In this document: piece by piece, positions 45,576 through 53,434 of the stretch
Layout: each line of letters begins with the position of its first letter
How positions within the stretch are numbered: position 1 is the first letter of the stretch
Assembly (NCBI GenBank): GCA_963751165.1
Contig: CAVVTP010000022.1
Coordinates: 105,033 to 169,032, forward strand
DNA: 64,000 bases
Direction of reading: 5' to 3'
Source of the DNA: Roseiarcus sp963751165
GTDB taxonomy: Bacteria > Pseudomonadota > Alphaproteobacteria > Rhizobiales > Beijerinckiaceae
The notes under the pieces: model-generated
What the model saw: only the letters and a program-made list of their open reading frames with translations
Told to the model about the DNA's origin: nothing
Databases searched by the model: none
Position numbers and translations under genes: made by a program

Positions 45576-45809
45576 ATGGGAAAATCTCCGACGACCGGCG
45601 ACGCAAAGGGCCTTTCGACGGCACCGAAAAGCGGCGTCAGGACTGACCCTCGACTGTTGGAGTTGCTCGTCTGCCCAGTGACGCGAGCCGCGCTGTCATA
45701 CGACGCCGCCCGGCAGGAACTCATCTCACGCGCGGCGAAGCTTGCCTATCCGATCCGCGATGGCGTGCCGATCATGCTGCCGGAGGAGGCGCGGAAACTC
45801 GAGAATTAA
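45576..45809 (+). CDS. Trm112-family protein
   Basis: 77 aa from ATG 45576 (a start 17 codons earlier is possible). The Trm112 core is DPRLLELLVCPVTRAALSYD, ISRAAKLAYPIRDGVPIMLP, with only one of the zinc cysteines, as in bacterial YcaR-type proteins. In eukaryotes Trm112 activates methyltransferases; the bacterial role is unproven. The left end of an IS701 element lies 12 nt after its stop. Confidence 0.85.
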   Translation: MGKSPTTGDAKGLSTAPKSGVRTDPRLLELLVCPVTRAALSYDAARQELISRAAKLAYPIRDGVPIMLPEEARKLEN

Positions 45810-45820
45810 TCGGCGCGCTT

Positions 45821-47291
45821 AGCACTACTTTGGCAGATTTTTGAGCGGCTTGACTTTGGCAGATTTTTGAGCGGCTTGGCGGGATTGGGATTCTCGAATC
45901 GCGTTTTACGTGATTCATGGGTGGTCGGCTTGTGGAGGGCCGACCATGGACGCGACCTGGAAGTCCGATCTGGAAACGTGGCTGGCGCCGTTCGTAAGCG
46001 CCTTGCGGCACAAGGTGCGCGCGCGGATGTGCCCGGCCTACATTGCGGGTCTGATCGGCGCGGGAGATCGCAAGAGCGTCCAGCCTATGGCGGCGCGGGA
46101 CGGCGAAGTCGGATACGACCAGCTTCATCATTTCATCACCGGCAGGGCGTGGGATACGGCGCCGCTTGAGAAGGTTCTGCTCGCCGAAGCCGACCGAATG
46201 GTCGGCGGCGCCGACGCGTGGCTGATCGTCGACGATACGGCGTTGCCGAAGAAGGGCGAGCATTCGGTCGGCGTCGCGCCGCAATATGCTTCCGCGCTGG
46301 GCAAGACGGCGAACTGTCAGTCGTTGGTCTCGCTGACGCTCGCATCGCGAGAGGTCCCGGTGACGGTGGGCCTGCGGCTGTTCCTGCCGGAAGAGTGGAC
46401 GAGCGATCCCGAACGGATGGCGCAAGCGCGTGTGCCGGAGGAAAAACGGGCCGCACGAACCAAGCCGGAAATCGCGATCGAAGAGATCGACCGCGTCATC
46501 GCCTCGGGCGCGCGATTTGGCTGCGTCCTCGCCGATTCCGGTTACGGGTCCAGCGGGTCCTTCCGCCAGGCGCTGAGCGAGCGCGGTCTCAAGTGGGCGG
46601 TGGGCCTGTCGAAACGCCAGAACGTCTATCCCGCCGACGTCGCCGTGACCTTCCCCGTCGCCAAGGCGGGAAGGCCGCGCAAATACAGCATTCCGGATCA
46701 ACCGCCGATCTCCGCCGAAACCGCCTTGGCCGGGGAGACGTGGCGAAGGATCAACTGGCGACGCGGCACGAAAGGCCGTCTGACCTGCCTCTTTGCGGCC
46801 CGTCGCGTCCGCGTCGCTGACGGCCACAAGCACCGCATGGCCGATGATCGCATGCAATGCATGCCCGGCGACGAAGTCTGGCTCGTCGGCGAGCGCAGGT
46901 CGACGGGCGAGCAAAAATACTACGTGTCCAATCTTCCCGCCGACGTCAGCCTCAGGACCCTTGCCGCCACGATCAAAGCCAGATGGGTCTGCGAACAGGC
47001 GCATCAGCAGATGAAGGAGGAACTTGGCCTCGACCACTTCGAAGGCCGATCTTGGTTCGGGCTGCACCGACACGCTTTGATGACCATGATGGCCTATGCC
47101 TTCCTTCAGTCCCGCCGCCTCAAGGCCGCGGGTCGGAAAAAAAAGAATTGGGGGACCGCCGCCGCAACCGAGCCTGCCAGCCATCAGGCAGGCCATTCTT
47201 GATCTCTTCGTGCGCCATCCGCCGAGCAAATGCCCACACTGCGCAAGGCCGCTCAGCCCGGTGAATCCGTCAAATCTGCCAAAGTAGTGCT
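45821..47291. mobile_element. IS701-family element
   Basis: About 1.47 kb with inverted ends AGCACTACTTTGGCAGATTT (45821-45840) and its complement at 47272-47291. Inside the left end the string TTTGGCAGATTTTTGAGCGG occurs twice, 25 nt apart. Flanks allow a near-match YTAR-type 4-bp target (TTAG left, CTAG right after removing the neighbour IS). It holds one transposase, frameshifted at its C-terminal end. An IS630 element begins at its last base. Confidence 0.75.
45946..47202 (+). CDS. IS701-family transposase, C-terminal frameshift at A8
   Basis: 418 aa in the main frame from ATG 45946 (MDATWKSDLETWLAPFVSAL). Motifs of the IS701 (IS4-superfamily) transposase: ADAWLIVDDTALPKKGEHSV (first Asp), FGCVLADSGYGSSGSFRQAL (second Asp) and VCEQAHQQMKEELGLDHFEG (Glu, YREK-like). 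At an A8 run near 47139-47146 the family-like C-terminus (RIGGPPPQPSLPAIRQAILD and HPPSKCPHCARPLSP) lies in the +1 frame, ending at 47287. One extra A, or slippage on the A run, would explain it. All catalytic residues come before the shift. Confidence 0.85.
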   Translation: MDATWKSDLETWLAPFVSALRHKVRARMCPAYIAGLIGAGDRKSVQPMAARDGEVGYDQLHHFITGRAWDTAPLEKVLLAEADRMVGGADAWLIVDDTALPKKGEHSVGVAPQYASALGKTANCQSLVSLTLASREVPVTVGLRLFLPEEWTSDPERMAQARVPEEKRAARTKPEIAIEEIDRVIASGARFGCVLADSGYGSSGSFRQALSERGLKWAVGLSKRQNVYPADVAVTFPVAKAGRPRKYSIPDQPPISAETALAGETWRRINWRRGTKGRLTCLFAARRVRVADGHKHRMADDRMQCMPGDEVWLVGERRSTGEQKYYVSNLPADVSLRTLAATIKARWVCEQAHQQMKEELGLDHFEGRSWFGLHRHALMTMMAYAFLQSRRLKAAGRKKKNWGTAAATEPASHQAGHS

Positions 47292-47292
47292 A

Positions 47293-48415
47293 GTACCCGG
47301 AATCACGGGTCCGCGAAACATGGTCTGAGGCGCTTTTGGTGGACCTCGGACTTGGTCCAGACGAAGGGGCGAGCGGTTTGATTGTATCGTTCGATGAAGG
47401 CGTCGATGTGCGCGATGAGGTCTTTGACGCTAGCGAAGGACGCGCCGCTGAGCGACTGCCCGGTCAGGATTGAGAACCAGATTTCGATCTGACTGAGCCA
47501 GGAGGCGTGGGTCGGCGTGTAATGGAGATGAACGTTCTTGTGACGCTTGAGCCACATGTCGCGGGTGGGTTTGTGGGTGGAGAGATTGTCGAGGACGACG
47601 TGGATTTGGCGCTCCGGATAGGCGGCGACGACCCGGTTCATGAAATCGAGGAACTCGACCCGTCGGCGCCTCTTATAGTGGCGGCCGACGACTTCTCCGC
47701 TTTCGACATTCAACGCGGCGAACAGCGTGGTGGTCCCGTGACGTTTGTAGTCGTGCGACTGGCCGGTCATGGCGCGCCCGCTGGGCAGCTTGAGATAGCC
47801 TTGCGCCCGCTCAAGGGCCTGGATGGACGGTTTTTCGTCGACGGCGAGCACGACGGCGTTGTCGGGGGGAGCTATGTAGAGCCCGACGATCTCGGCCGCC
47901 TTGGCCGCGAATTCGGGATCGTTGCTGACGCACCAGGACTTGCGTCCCGAAAGATCGATCTTGTGCGCGCGCAGGAAGCGCCAGACATATTGAACGTGAA
48001 CGTCGCCGAGCGCCTTGGCGATCAGCGGCCCGCTCCAGTTGGCATAGCCGTTCGGCGGCGCCGTATCGAGCACCGCCAAGATGCGCCGGCCGACCTCCTC
48101 GCCATATCTGGCTTCAGCTCCACGATTGCCGGTCTCGGAAAAGCCGGCCAGACGATCCTTCGCATAGCGCACCCGCCACTTCGACGCCGTCCCGGTCGTG
48201 CACATGAGCGCCCGGCCAATCGCCCGCGTCGCCGCGCCGTCCGCCGCCATCAGGACGATGCGCGCCTTGAAGCGCGTGCGGTGCTCCGTCTTGGCCGAAC
48301 GCGCCAAGCTCTCAAGCCCGGCCCGTTCCTCACTCGTCAATATGATCGGGGTCGCTTCACGAAGGCCGCTCATGCAACCTTGAATCACAACTCAACGATC
48401 AGCGATAGTGGGTAC
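47293..48415. mobile_element. IS630-family element, complete, TA duplication
   Basis: About 1.12 kb. The ends are GTACCCGGAATCAC on the left and, inverted, GTACCCACTATCGC on the right; TA flanks both (47291-47292 and 48416-48417), the IS630/Tc1-mariner target duplication. The left TA includes the last base of the IS701 inverted repeat, so IS630 landed at the tip of IS701. Confidence 0.85.
47303..48388 (-). CDS. IS630-family transposase
   Basis: 361 aa (or from an internal ATG five codons later). Two N-terminal HTH segments (MAADGAATRAIGRALMCTTG, RYAKDRLAGFSETGNRG) precede the DDE core: Asp in VVLAVDEKPSIQALERAQGY, Asp in IHVVLDNLSTHKPTRDMWLK and Glu in HASWLSQIEIWFSILTGQSL. Uninterrupted and with all catalytic residues, so probably active. 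Confidence 0.93.
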   Translation of the reverse strand: MIQGCMSGLREATPIILTSEERAGLESLARSAKTEHRTRFKARIVLMAADGAATRAIGRALMCTTGTASKWRVRYAKDRLAGFSETGNRGAEARYGEEVGRRILAVLDTAPPNGYANWSGPLIAKALGDVHVQYVWRFLRAHKIDLSGRKSWCVSNDPEFAAKAAEIVGLYIAPPDNAVVLAVDEKPSIQALERAQGYLKLPSGRAMTGQSHDYKRHGTTTLFAALNVESGEVVGRHYKRRRRVEFLDFMNRVVAAYPERQIHVVLDNLSTHKPTRDMWLKRHKNVHLHYTPTHASWLSQIEIWFSILTGQSLSGASFASVKDLIAHIDAFIERYNQTARPFVWTKSEVHQKRLRPCFADP

Positions 48416-48692
48416 TAGGACGCCAGAAATAGGATCCGCTGCGGCCCTCACAAGGGTCGGTCGGCCGTCATGAGCGCGCAGCCGGCCGCGGCCAGTTCGT
48501 CGAGCGCGTCCGGAGGAGCGTTGTGCTCGACGACGAAGGTCTCGATGTCCTTCAGGTCGGCGACGCGATGCGCCGCCCGCGTGGCGAATTTTTCGTTAGT
48601 AACGAGGACGAGACGGTTCCTGCTCGCCGCCAAGAGCGCGCGCTTGAAACGGATGTTCCCCCCTTCGCTGATACGGTTTTTCGTGTTTATCG

Positions 48693-50467
48693 TTCTGGCT
48701 GAATAAGTTAGGGGCGTTTTTGCGGCTCGGCATGTAGCCACCAATTTTGTTATATTGTGGTTGCGTTCTACGGATATATCACCTATTTGTGGTAGCCATA
48801 ATGTTCGTCGACAGCTCGGTCACCCGCCTCAACGGCAAGACCTACGCCCGCCACTTGCTGCGCGAGACGTATCGTGAGGACGGCAAGGTCAAACATCGAA
48901 CGCTGGCCAATCTCACCCACTGCAAGCCAGAGGAAGTGGAGGCGATCCGGCTGGCGTTGAAATACAAGGAGGACTTGGGCCCCATCCTGGCGTCCGCCGT
49001 CGAAGGCGGCCCCGAGCTGAGGCAGGGGCCCTCGGTGGGGGCGGTTTGGGTTCTGGCCCAATTGGCGCGCGAACTCGGCGTCGTCGCCGCCCTGGGCTCG
49101 AGCCGAGAGGGCAAGCTGGCGCTCTGGCAGGTCATCGCCCGCGTGCTCGATCAGGGCTCGCGGCTGTCGGCGGTTCGTCTGGCGGGCGGCCATGCCGTCG
49201 GCGCGGCGCTGGGAACGGTCGGCTTCGACGAAGACGACCTCTACGCCAATCTGGATTGGCTGGCGGACAATCAAGCCGACATCGAGAGCCGGTTGTTTGC
49301 CCAGAGAGACGCGGCCTCGGCGCACGACGTCTTTCTCTACGGCGTCACCAGCACGTATCTGGAGGGCGAGCACAACGCCTTCGCCGCGTTCGGCTACAAC
49401 CGAGATCGCAAGTCGGGCAAACGGCAGATTGTGATCGGCCTGCTCGCCGACGCCGACGGACGTCCGCTGTCGATCGAGGTCTTCCCCGGCAACACCTCCG
49501 ACGTCAAAACGTTCTCCTCGCAATTGAACAAGGCGGCCGCCCAATTCGGGGCCGAGCGAGTAACCTTCGTCGGCGACCGCGGCATGATCAAAGCCCCGCA
49601 GCGCGCCGAGATTGGGGCCGCCGGCTTCCATTACATCACCGCCATCACGAAAGCGCAGATCGATGCTCTCATCGCCGCCGGCGTGTTGCAGATGGACCTG
49701 TTCGAGGAGACGCTGGCCGAGGTCGAAGGCCGGGATGGCGAGCGATATGTGTTGCGCCGCAATCCTGCCCGCGCCGAGGAACTGGCGGCCTCGCGGGCCG
49801 ACAAGCTCAAAACCCTGCGAGCCGCCGCCGGGGCGGCCGACGCCTATTTGAACGAGCATCCGAAGGCGGCGGCGAAGACCCAACTGGCCAGGCTGAAGGA
49901 TCGGGCGCACACGCTCGGCCTCGACAAGTTCGTTCAGTTCGCCGAACAGGAGCGGCGCGTCTTCGTCGTGGTGGACGAGGCCGCGCTGACCGAGGCGGCG
50001 CGCCTCGATGGCTGCTACGCGCTCAGGACCGATCTGCCAAAGACCGTCGTCGCCAAAGAGATCGTGCACGCCCGCTACAAAGACCTCGCCCAGGTCGAAT
50101 GGGCGTTCCGCGACTCGAAAACCGTGCAGCTCGAGATGCGGCCGGTCTATCTGCGTGACGAGAACCGCACGCGCGGCCACGCCCTCGTCGTCATGCTGGC
50201 CTATCTCATGACGCAGGCGCTGCGCCAGCGCTGGCGCGACATCGACCTGACCGTGCAAGAGGGTCTCGACCGCCTGGCCAGCCTCTGCCTCATCGAGCTA
50301 ATCATCGGCGGCCGGGCCGCCTACCATCGAGTTCCGACGCCGCGAGACGACGTGCGCCGATTGTTCGAAGCCGCCGACGTCGCCGTGCGCGCTGCCTCTA
50401 GCTCCGGCACGCGTAGCCACCAAACAAAGCCTCCCACAACGCAGAAAAGTTAAATGAGCTCAGCCCC
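48693..50467. mobile_element. IS1634-family element B
   Basis: 1,775 bp flanked by the 6-bp direct repeat TTATCG (48687-48692 and 50468-50473). The ends are weakly inverted: TTCTGGCTGAATAAG on the left and, inverted, GGGGCTGAGCTCAT on the right, sharing GGCTGA. One transposase gene on the plus strand. Removing the element and one TTATCG rejoins the surrounding DeoR reading frame exactly, which confirms the boundaries. Confidence 0.8.
48801..50453 (+). CDS. IS1634-family transposase (element B), first catalytic Asp replaced
   Basis: 550 aa from ATG 48801 (MFVDSSVTRLNGKTYARHLL). It has the family layout: TLANLTHCKPEEVEAIRLAL, VTFVGDRGMIKAPQRAEIGA (second Asp), ARYKDLAQVEWAFRDSKTVQ (Glu) and RTRGHALVVMLAYLMTQALR. 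The first catalytic motif, normally YDVTSTYxEG, reads FLYGVTSTYLEGE: codon GGC (Gly) at 49341-49343 where GAC (Asp) is expected. Element A keeps the Asp. The protein is otherwise full length, so it is probably catalytically dead but recently so. Confidence 0.88.
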   Translation: MFVDSSVTRLNGKTYARHLLRETYREDGKVKHRTLANLTHCKPEEVEAIRLALKYKEDLGPILASAVEGGPELRQGPSVGAVWVLAQLARELGVVAALGSSREGKLALWQVIARVLDQGSRLSAVRLAGGHAVGAALGTVGFDEDDLYANLDWLADNQADIESRLFAQRDAASAHDVFLYGVTSTYLEGEHNAFAAFGYNRDRKSGKRQIVIGLLADADGRPLSIEVFPGNTSDVKTFSSQLNKAAAQFGAERVTFVGDRGMIKAPQRAEIGAAGFHYITAITKAQIDALIAAGVLQMDLFEETLAEVEGRDGERYVLRRNPARAEELAASRADKLKTLRAAAGAADAYLNEHPKAAAKTQLARLKDRAHTLGLDKFVQFAEQERRVFVVVDEAALTEAARLDGCYALRTDLPKTVVAKEIVHARYKDLAQVEWAFRDSKTVQLEMRPVYLRDENRTRGHALVVMLAYLMTQALRQRWRDIDLTVQEGLDRLASLCLIELIIGGRAAYHRVPTPRDDVRRLFEAADVAVRAASSSGTRSHQTKPPTTQKS

Positions 50468-50925
50468 TTATCGGCAGCGCCGCCTCGCCGACACAAGGGG
50501 AACATCCGTTGAAAGCAGCGTCGGACAAATCATGGGCGCTAACGCCGGTCGCGGAGGAAACCACGCAGGCCCCGAGCACCCCGAGGTCGATGTTCATATG
50601 CATGAGGCTCAGCGTCGCGAGCACGTCAACGCAGCCGCCGACGCTGGAATTGACAGCGCCGCCGACCATAAATGAGGCGTAGATCGGACCGCCGCAAGGC
50701 AGCGGCGGCGATGTCGATCGAATTTGTCGCAATCGTCAGTTCGAAGTCCTCCGGCAGGCAGGAGATGAGCGCTAGATTGGTGCTGCCACTGTCGAGGAAC
50801 ATGAACTGTCCCGGCTTTACCAACGAAGCCGCCTCCGAGCGAGGGCTTGCTTGCGTTCGCGAGCTTCTTCCATGCGCGTCGCCATCGGCGCCGTCTGCTT
50901 CGACAGCGGCAGCGCACCGCCATAG

Positions 50926-51345
50926 CCCGCCGACATCGACCGTCTCCTCCGAGGGCGCGTAGATCGCGGTGGCTTCTTTTTCAATCCGACTCTGATCGAC
51001 GGCGCGGACGACGCCGCGCTCGTGATGACGCAGGAGAGCTATGGCCCGATCGCCGCTGTGCGACGGGTTCGAGACGAAGCTGAGGCGCTTGCGGTCGCCA
51101 ATGCCCTCCCGTTCGGCCTCGCCGCCTACGTCTATTCGCGGGATCTCGAGCGCGCATGGTATTTCGTTGAGAAGCTGGAAACCGGTGCCGTCGGGATAAA
51201 CGTCAACGACACGACCGAATTGCAAGCGCCGTTTGGGGGTCGGAAGCTCTCTGGGCTGGGACGCGAACTCGGACCCGAAGGGCTTGTGGCGTTCCGCGAG
51301 CCGAAGCACATCGGGATGCGGTTGCGCTCGATAGGCGTTCGTTAG
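50926..51345 (+). pseudogene. Aldehyde dehydrogenase, C-terminal fragment
   Basis: Open from just after an in-frame TAG at 50923 to a stop at 51345. It reads GGFFFNPTLIDGADDAALVM, TQESYGPIAAVRRVRDEAEA, NALPFGLAAYVYSRDLERAW, and GAVGINVNDTTELQAPFGGR with KLSGLGRELGPEGLVAFREP. This is the last 130 residues of a succinate-semialdehyde/glycolaldehyde-type ALDH, including the GxFGGxKxSGxGRE tail; the catalytic Cys and Glu and the whole N-terminus are missing. It abuts the truncated head of the DeoR gene. Confidence 0.8.
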
Positions 51346-51483
51346 TCGCAGGTCGATCCCAGCGATGTGACGATGTGGTCGGCAATCGACCCTATCCTGT
51401 TGTCTCTTGACAGCTGCGAGCACGCGGTGGGATGTGAAGTTAGAGCGCTCTCAAGGACGAGCCATCGATCTGGTCGGATTTCC

Positions 51484-51640
51484 AGCGGATCCTTGCGGCG
51501 AGTGGAACGCCCCTGACCCAGCAGAGGTCTATCTGAAAATCGACGGCCGAATGGTCTACCTTTGGCGGGCCGTCGACGCCGAGGGCGAGGTTCTCGATGC
51601 GCTGCCCTTTCTTGCGCGCGGAGTGCGGAGGGCAGCGTGT
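51484..51640 (+). pseudogene. IS6-family transposase relic (internal fragment)
   Basis: Within a 190-residue open frame, DPAEVYLKIDGRMVYLWRAV and DAEGEVLDALPF match the first DDE-Asp region of IS6-family transposases (usually WHLDEVxVKIDGRMxYLWRAVDxEGEVLD). The WHLDE part itself is damaged and similarity ends soon after. The remaining stretch to 51867 has no recognisable content. Confidence 0.65.
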
Positions 51641-51867
51641 CGCGCAATCCAGCGCAGGGAGGTTTCGTCAGAGGCCGGCGGTCTCGATCGCGGCCGGGCG
51701 CCAGCCTTAGCCCATCCGTTATCGTCATCGGCCTTGAACCGGATGGTTCCACCCTCGACGACGATGTCCCGGACGCAGTGGAAGCCGGGGCGAGCCAGTC
51801 GCGGGATTTGCCATCGGGCCAATGGAGAGGCGCACATAACGTGTCTGAACGCGAACGTCCGGCAGCC

Positions 51868-53376
51868 TCATCGACGCCTCGCCATGGTCCGGGCGAACCA
51901 TGTTTCGAATTCCGCGATCTCGCCCGCGCTCATGTCCAGATAGTGCTTGGTGCGCCGCTCGAGGATGTCCGCTGCGGTTTCAGCCCATTCCTCGGCGGCG
52001 AGAAAGCGCGCCTCGCGCTCATACAGCGAGCCCCCGAACCGCCGCCCGAGATCGTCGAGCGAAGCGGCGCCGGCGAGTAAGTTATGCGCTCGCGTCCCGT
52101 AGCGCCGCGCGTAGCCTGTCGCGACCATCTCGGGCAGCCAGGCATAGCGGCGGCGCAAGGCTTCAAGGAAAGCGGCGAAATCGCCCTTGTCGATGTCGCC
52201 GCCAGGCAGAGGCGCCGTTTCCGTCCACGCCGGCTTCATGGAGGCAAGGAACGGCGCCAGACGCGCCAGCGCCTGCTCCGCGAGGCGGCGGTGGGTCGTG
52301 ATCTTGCCGCCGAAGATCGAGAGCAGCGGCGCTGCTCGGGCGGCCGCATCGAGGTCGAACACATAGTCGCGCGTGACCGCGCTCGCGTTGTCCGTCTCGT
52401 CGTCGAACAGCGGCCGGACGCCCGAGAACGCGCTGATCACGTCGGCGCGGGTCGGCCCCTTCAGGAAATATCGGTTCGTGACGCCGAGCAGATAGTCGAT
52501 CTCCTCGGCATCGATCGCTACATCCTCTGCGCGGCCGGAGAACGGAACGTCAGTGGTGCCGATCAGCGCGAGGTCGTTCTCGTAGGGGTTGACGAAAATG
52601 ACCCGCTTGTCGGCATTCTGCAGCAGGTAGGCTTGTTCGCCCTTCCAGAATTTGCGGGTGATGATGTGGCTGCCCTTGACCAGCCGAACGCGGTTGACCG
52701 AATTCGCGCCTGCCGCGTGCAACACGTCCTCGACCCAAGGGCCCGCGGCGTTGACGAGCGCACGGCCGAGCGCGCTGCTTTCCTTGCCGACCTCCGATCT
52801 TAGCCTCACATTCCATTTCTCGCCGGACCGTCTTGCGCTGGCCAGCGCAGTCCGTGTCAGGACCCGCGCGCCGCGTCGGCTTGCGTCGAGCGCGTTGAGG
52901 ACGACAAGGCGCGCGTCATCGACCCAACAATCGGAATATTCAAAGGCGCGAACAAAGTCCTTCCTCAGGGGCACGCCCTCGGGTTCCTTCCTCAAGTCGA
53001 TCGTGCGGGTCGGGGGCAGGAGCTTGCGTCCGCCGAGATGGTCGTAGAGAAAAAGGCCCGTGCGGATGAGCCACGCCGGCCGCTGCTCGGAGCTGTGCGG
53101 CAGGACGAACCGCATCGGCCAGATGATGTGCGGCGCTGCTTTCAACAGGACTTCGCGTTCGATCAGCGCCTCGCGGACGAGACGGAACTCATAATATTCC
53201 AGATAGCGCAGGCCGCCGTGAACGAGCTTGCCCGAGCGTGAAGACGTGCCCTGCGCAAGGTCGTCCTTTTCGACCAGCAGAGTCGAGAGGCCTCGGCCCG
53301 CGGCGTCGCGTGCGATGCCAGCGCCATTGACGCCGCCGCCGACGATGATGAGGTCGAAGTCTCCAAGGTCGGTCAT
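51868..53376 (-). CDS. FAD glycerol-3-phosphate dehydrogenase family (GlpD/EryB-type)
   Basis: 502 aa, intact. FAD fold DFDLIIVGGGVNGAGIARDA, then GTSSRSGKLVHGGLRYLEYY, RFVLPHSSEQRPAWLIRTGL, ALVNAAGPWVEDVLHAAGAN, VRLVKGSHIITRKFWKGEQA, and SAFSGVRPLFDD, with FGGKITTHRRLAEQAL. These are hallmarks of aerobic glycerol-3-phosphate dehydrogenases; the erythritol enzyme EryB belongs to the same family. It oxidises a polyol phosphate at the membrane and feeds quinone. It is the last gene of the minus-strand operon, next to an EryA-like kinase, so erythritol-type phosphate is as likely a substrate as glycerol phosphate. Confidence 0.9.
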   Translation of the reverse strand: MTDLGDFDLIIVGGGVNGAGIARDAAGRGLSTLLVEKDDLAQGTSSRSGKLVHGGLRYLEYYEFRLVREALIEREVLLKAAPHIIWPMRFVLPHSSEQRPAWLIRTGLFLYDHLGGRKLLPPTRTIDLRKEPEGVPLRKDFVRAFEYSDCWVDDARLVVLNALDASRRGARVLTRTALASARRSGEKWNVRLRSEVGKESSALGRALVNAAGPWVEDVLHAAGANSVNRVRLVKGSHIITRKFWKGEQAYLLQNADKRVIFVNPYENDLALIGTTDVPFSGRAEDVAIDAEEIDYLLGVTNRYFLKGPTRADVISAFSGVRPLFDDETDNASAVTRDYVFDLDAAARAAPLLSIFGGKITTHRRLAEQALARLAPFLASMKPAWTETAPLPGGDIDKGDFAAFLEALRRRYAWLPEMVATGYARRYGTRAHNLLAGAASLDDLGRRFGGSLYEREARFLAAEEWAETAADILERRTKHYLDMSAGEIAEFETWFARTMARRR

Positions 53377-53434
53377 GGCTCCCTTTGGCTCGCGCTCTGG
53401 TTCGCAGATTGCGGTCCTGCGGGCTCGCCGGGGC

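Larger units (their letters stand above)
48649..50510. repeat. 81-bp in-frame palindromic insert in the DeoR gene, later split by an IS
   Basis: Counting 48649-48692 plus 50474-50510 (the IS and one 6-bp duplication removed) gives exactly 81 bp. Its ends are an inverted repeat: ACGGATGTTCCCC at 48649 and GGGGAACATCCGT at 50497-50509. It lies between the codons for Phe and Lys in what would be DAAFKRAL; GAA (minus TTC) stands at both borders (48646-48648 and 50511-50513). It keeps the DeoR frame and has no stop, adding 27 residues. Confidence 0.65.
48448..50940 (-). pseudogene. DeoR-family regulator, truncated and split by nested insertions
   Basis: Reading right to left: GYGGALPLSKQTAPMA and RMEEARERKQALAR in one frame, then a shift near 50840 to ASLVKPGQFMFLDSGSTNLA and LPEDFELTIATNSIDIAAAA, an extra T near 50673, then MVGGAVNSSVGGCVDVLATL and GVSAHDLSDAAF, an 81-bp insert containing a 1.8-kb IS, and finally FKRALLAASRNRLVLVTNEK and HNAPPDALDELAAAGC to the stop at 48448. 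The N-terminal HTH is missing at about 50940, where an aldehyde dehydrogenase fragment begins. DeoR proteins of this kind repress sugar or glycerol operons by sensing phosphorylated sugars; position suggests control of the polyol cluster at 51.9-63.6 kb. Confidence 0.8.

Noticed and set aside
48783..50258. 491-codon minus-strand frame inside IS element B
   Set aside because: Antisense of the transposase; no domain or ribosome-binding site.
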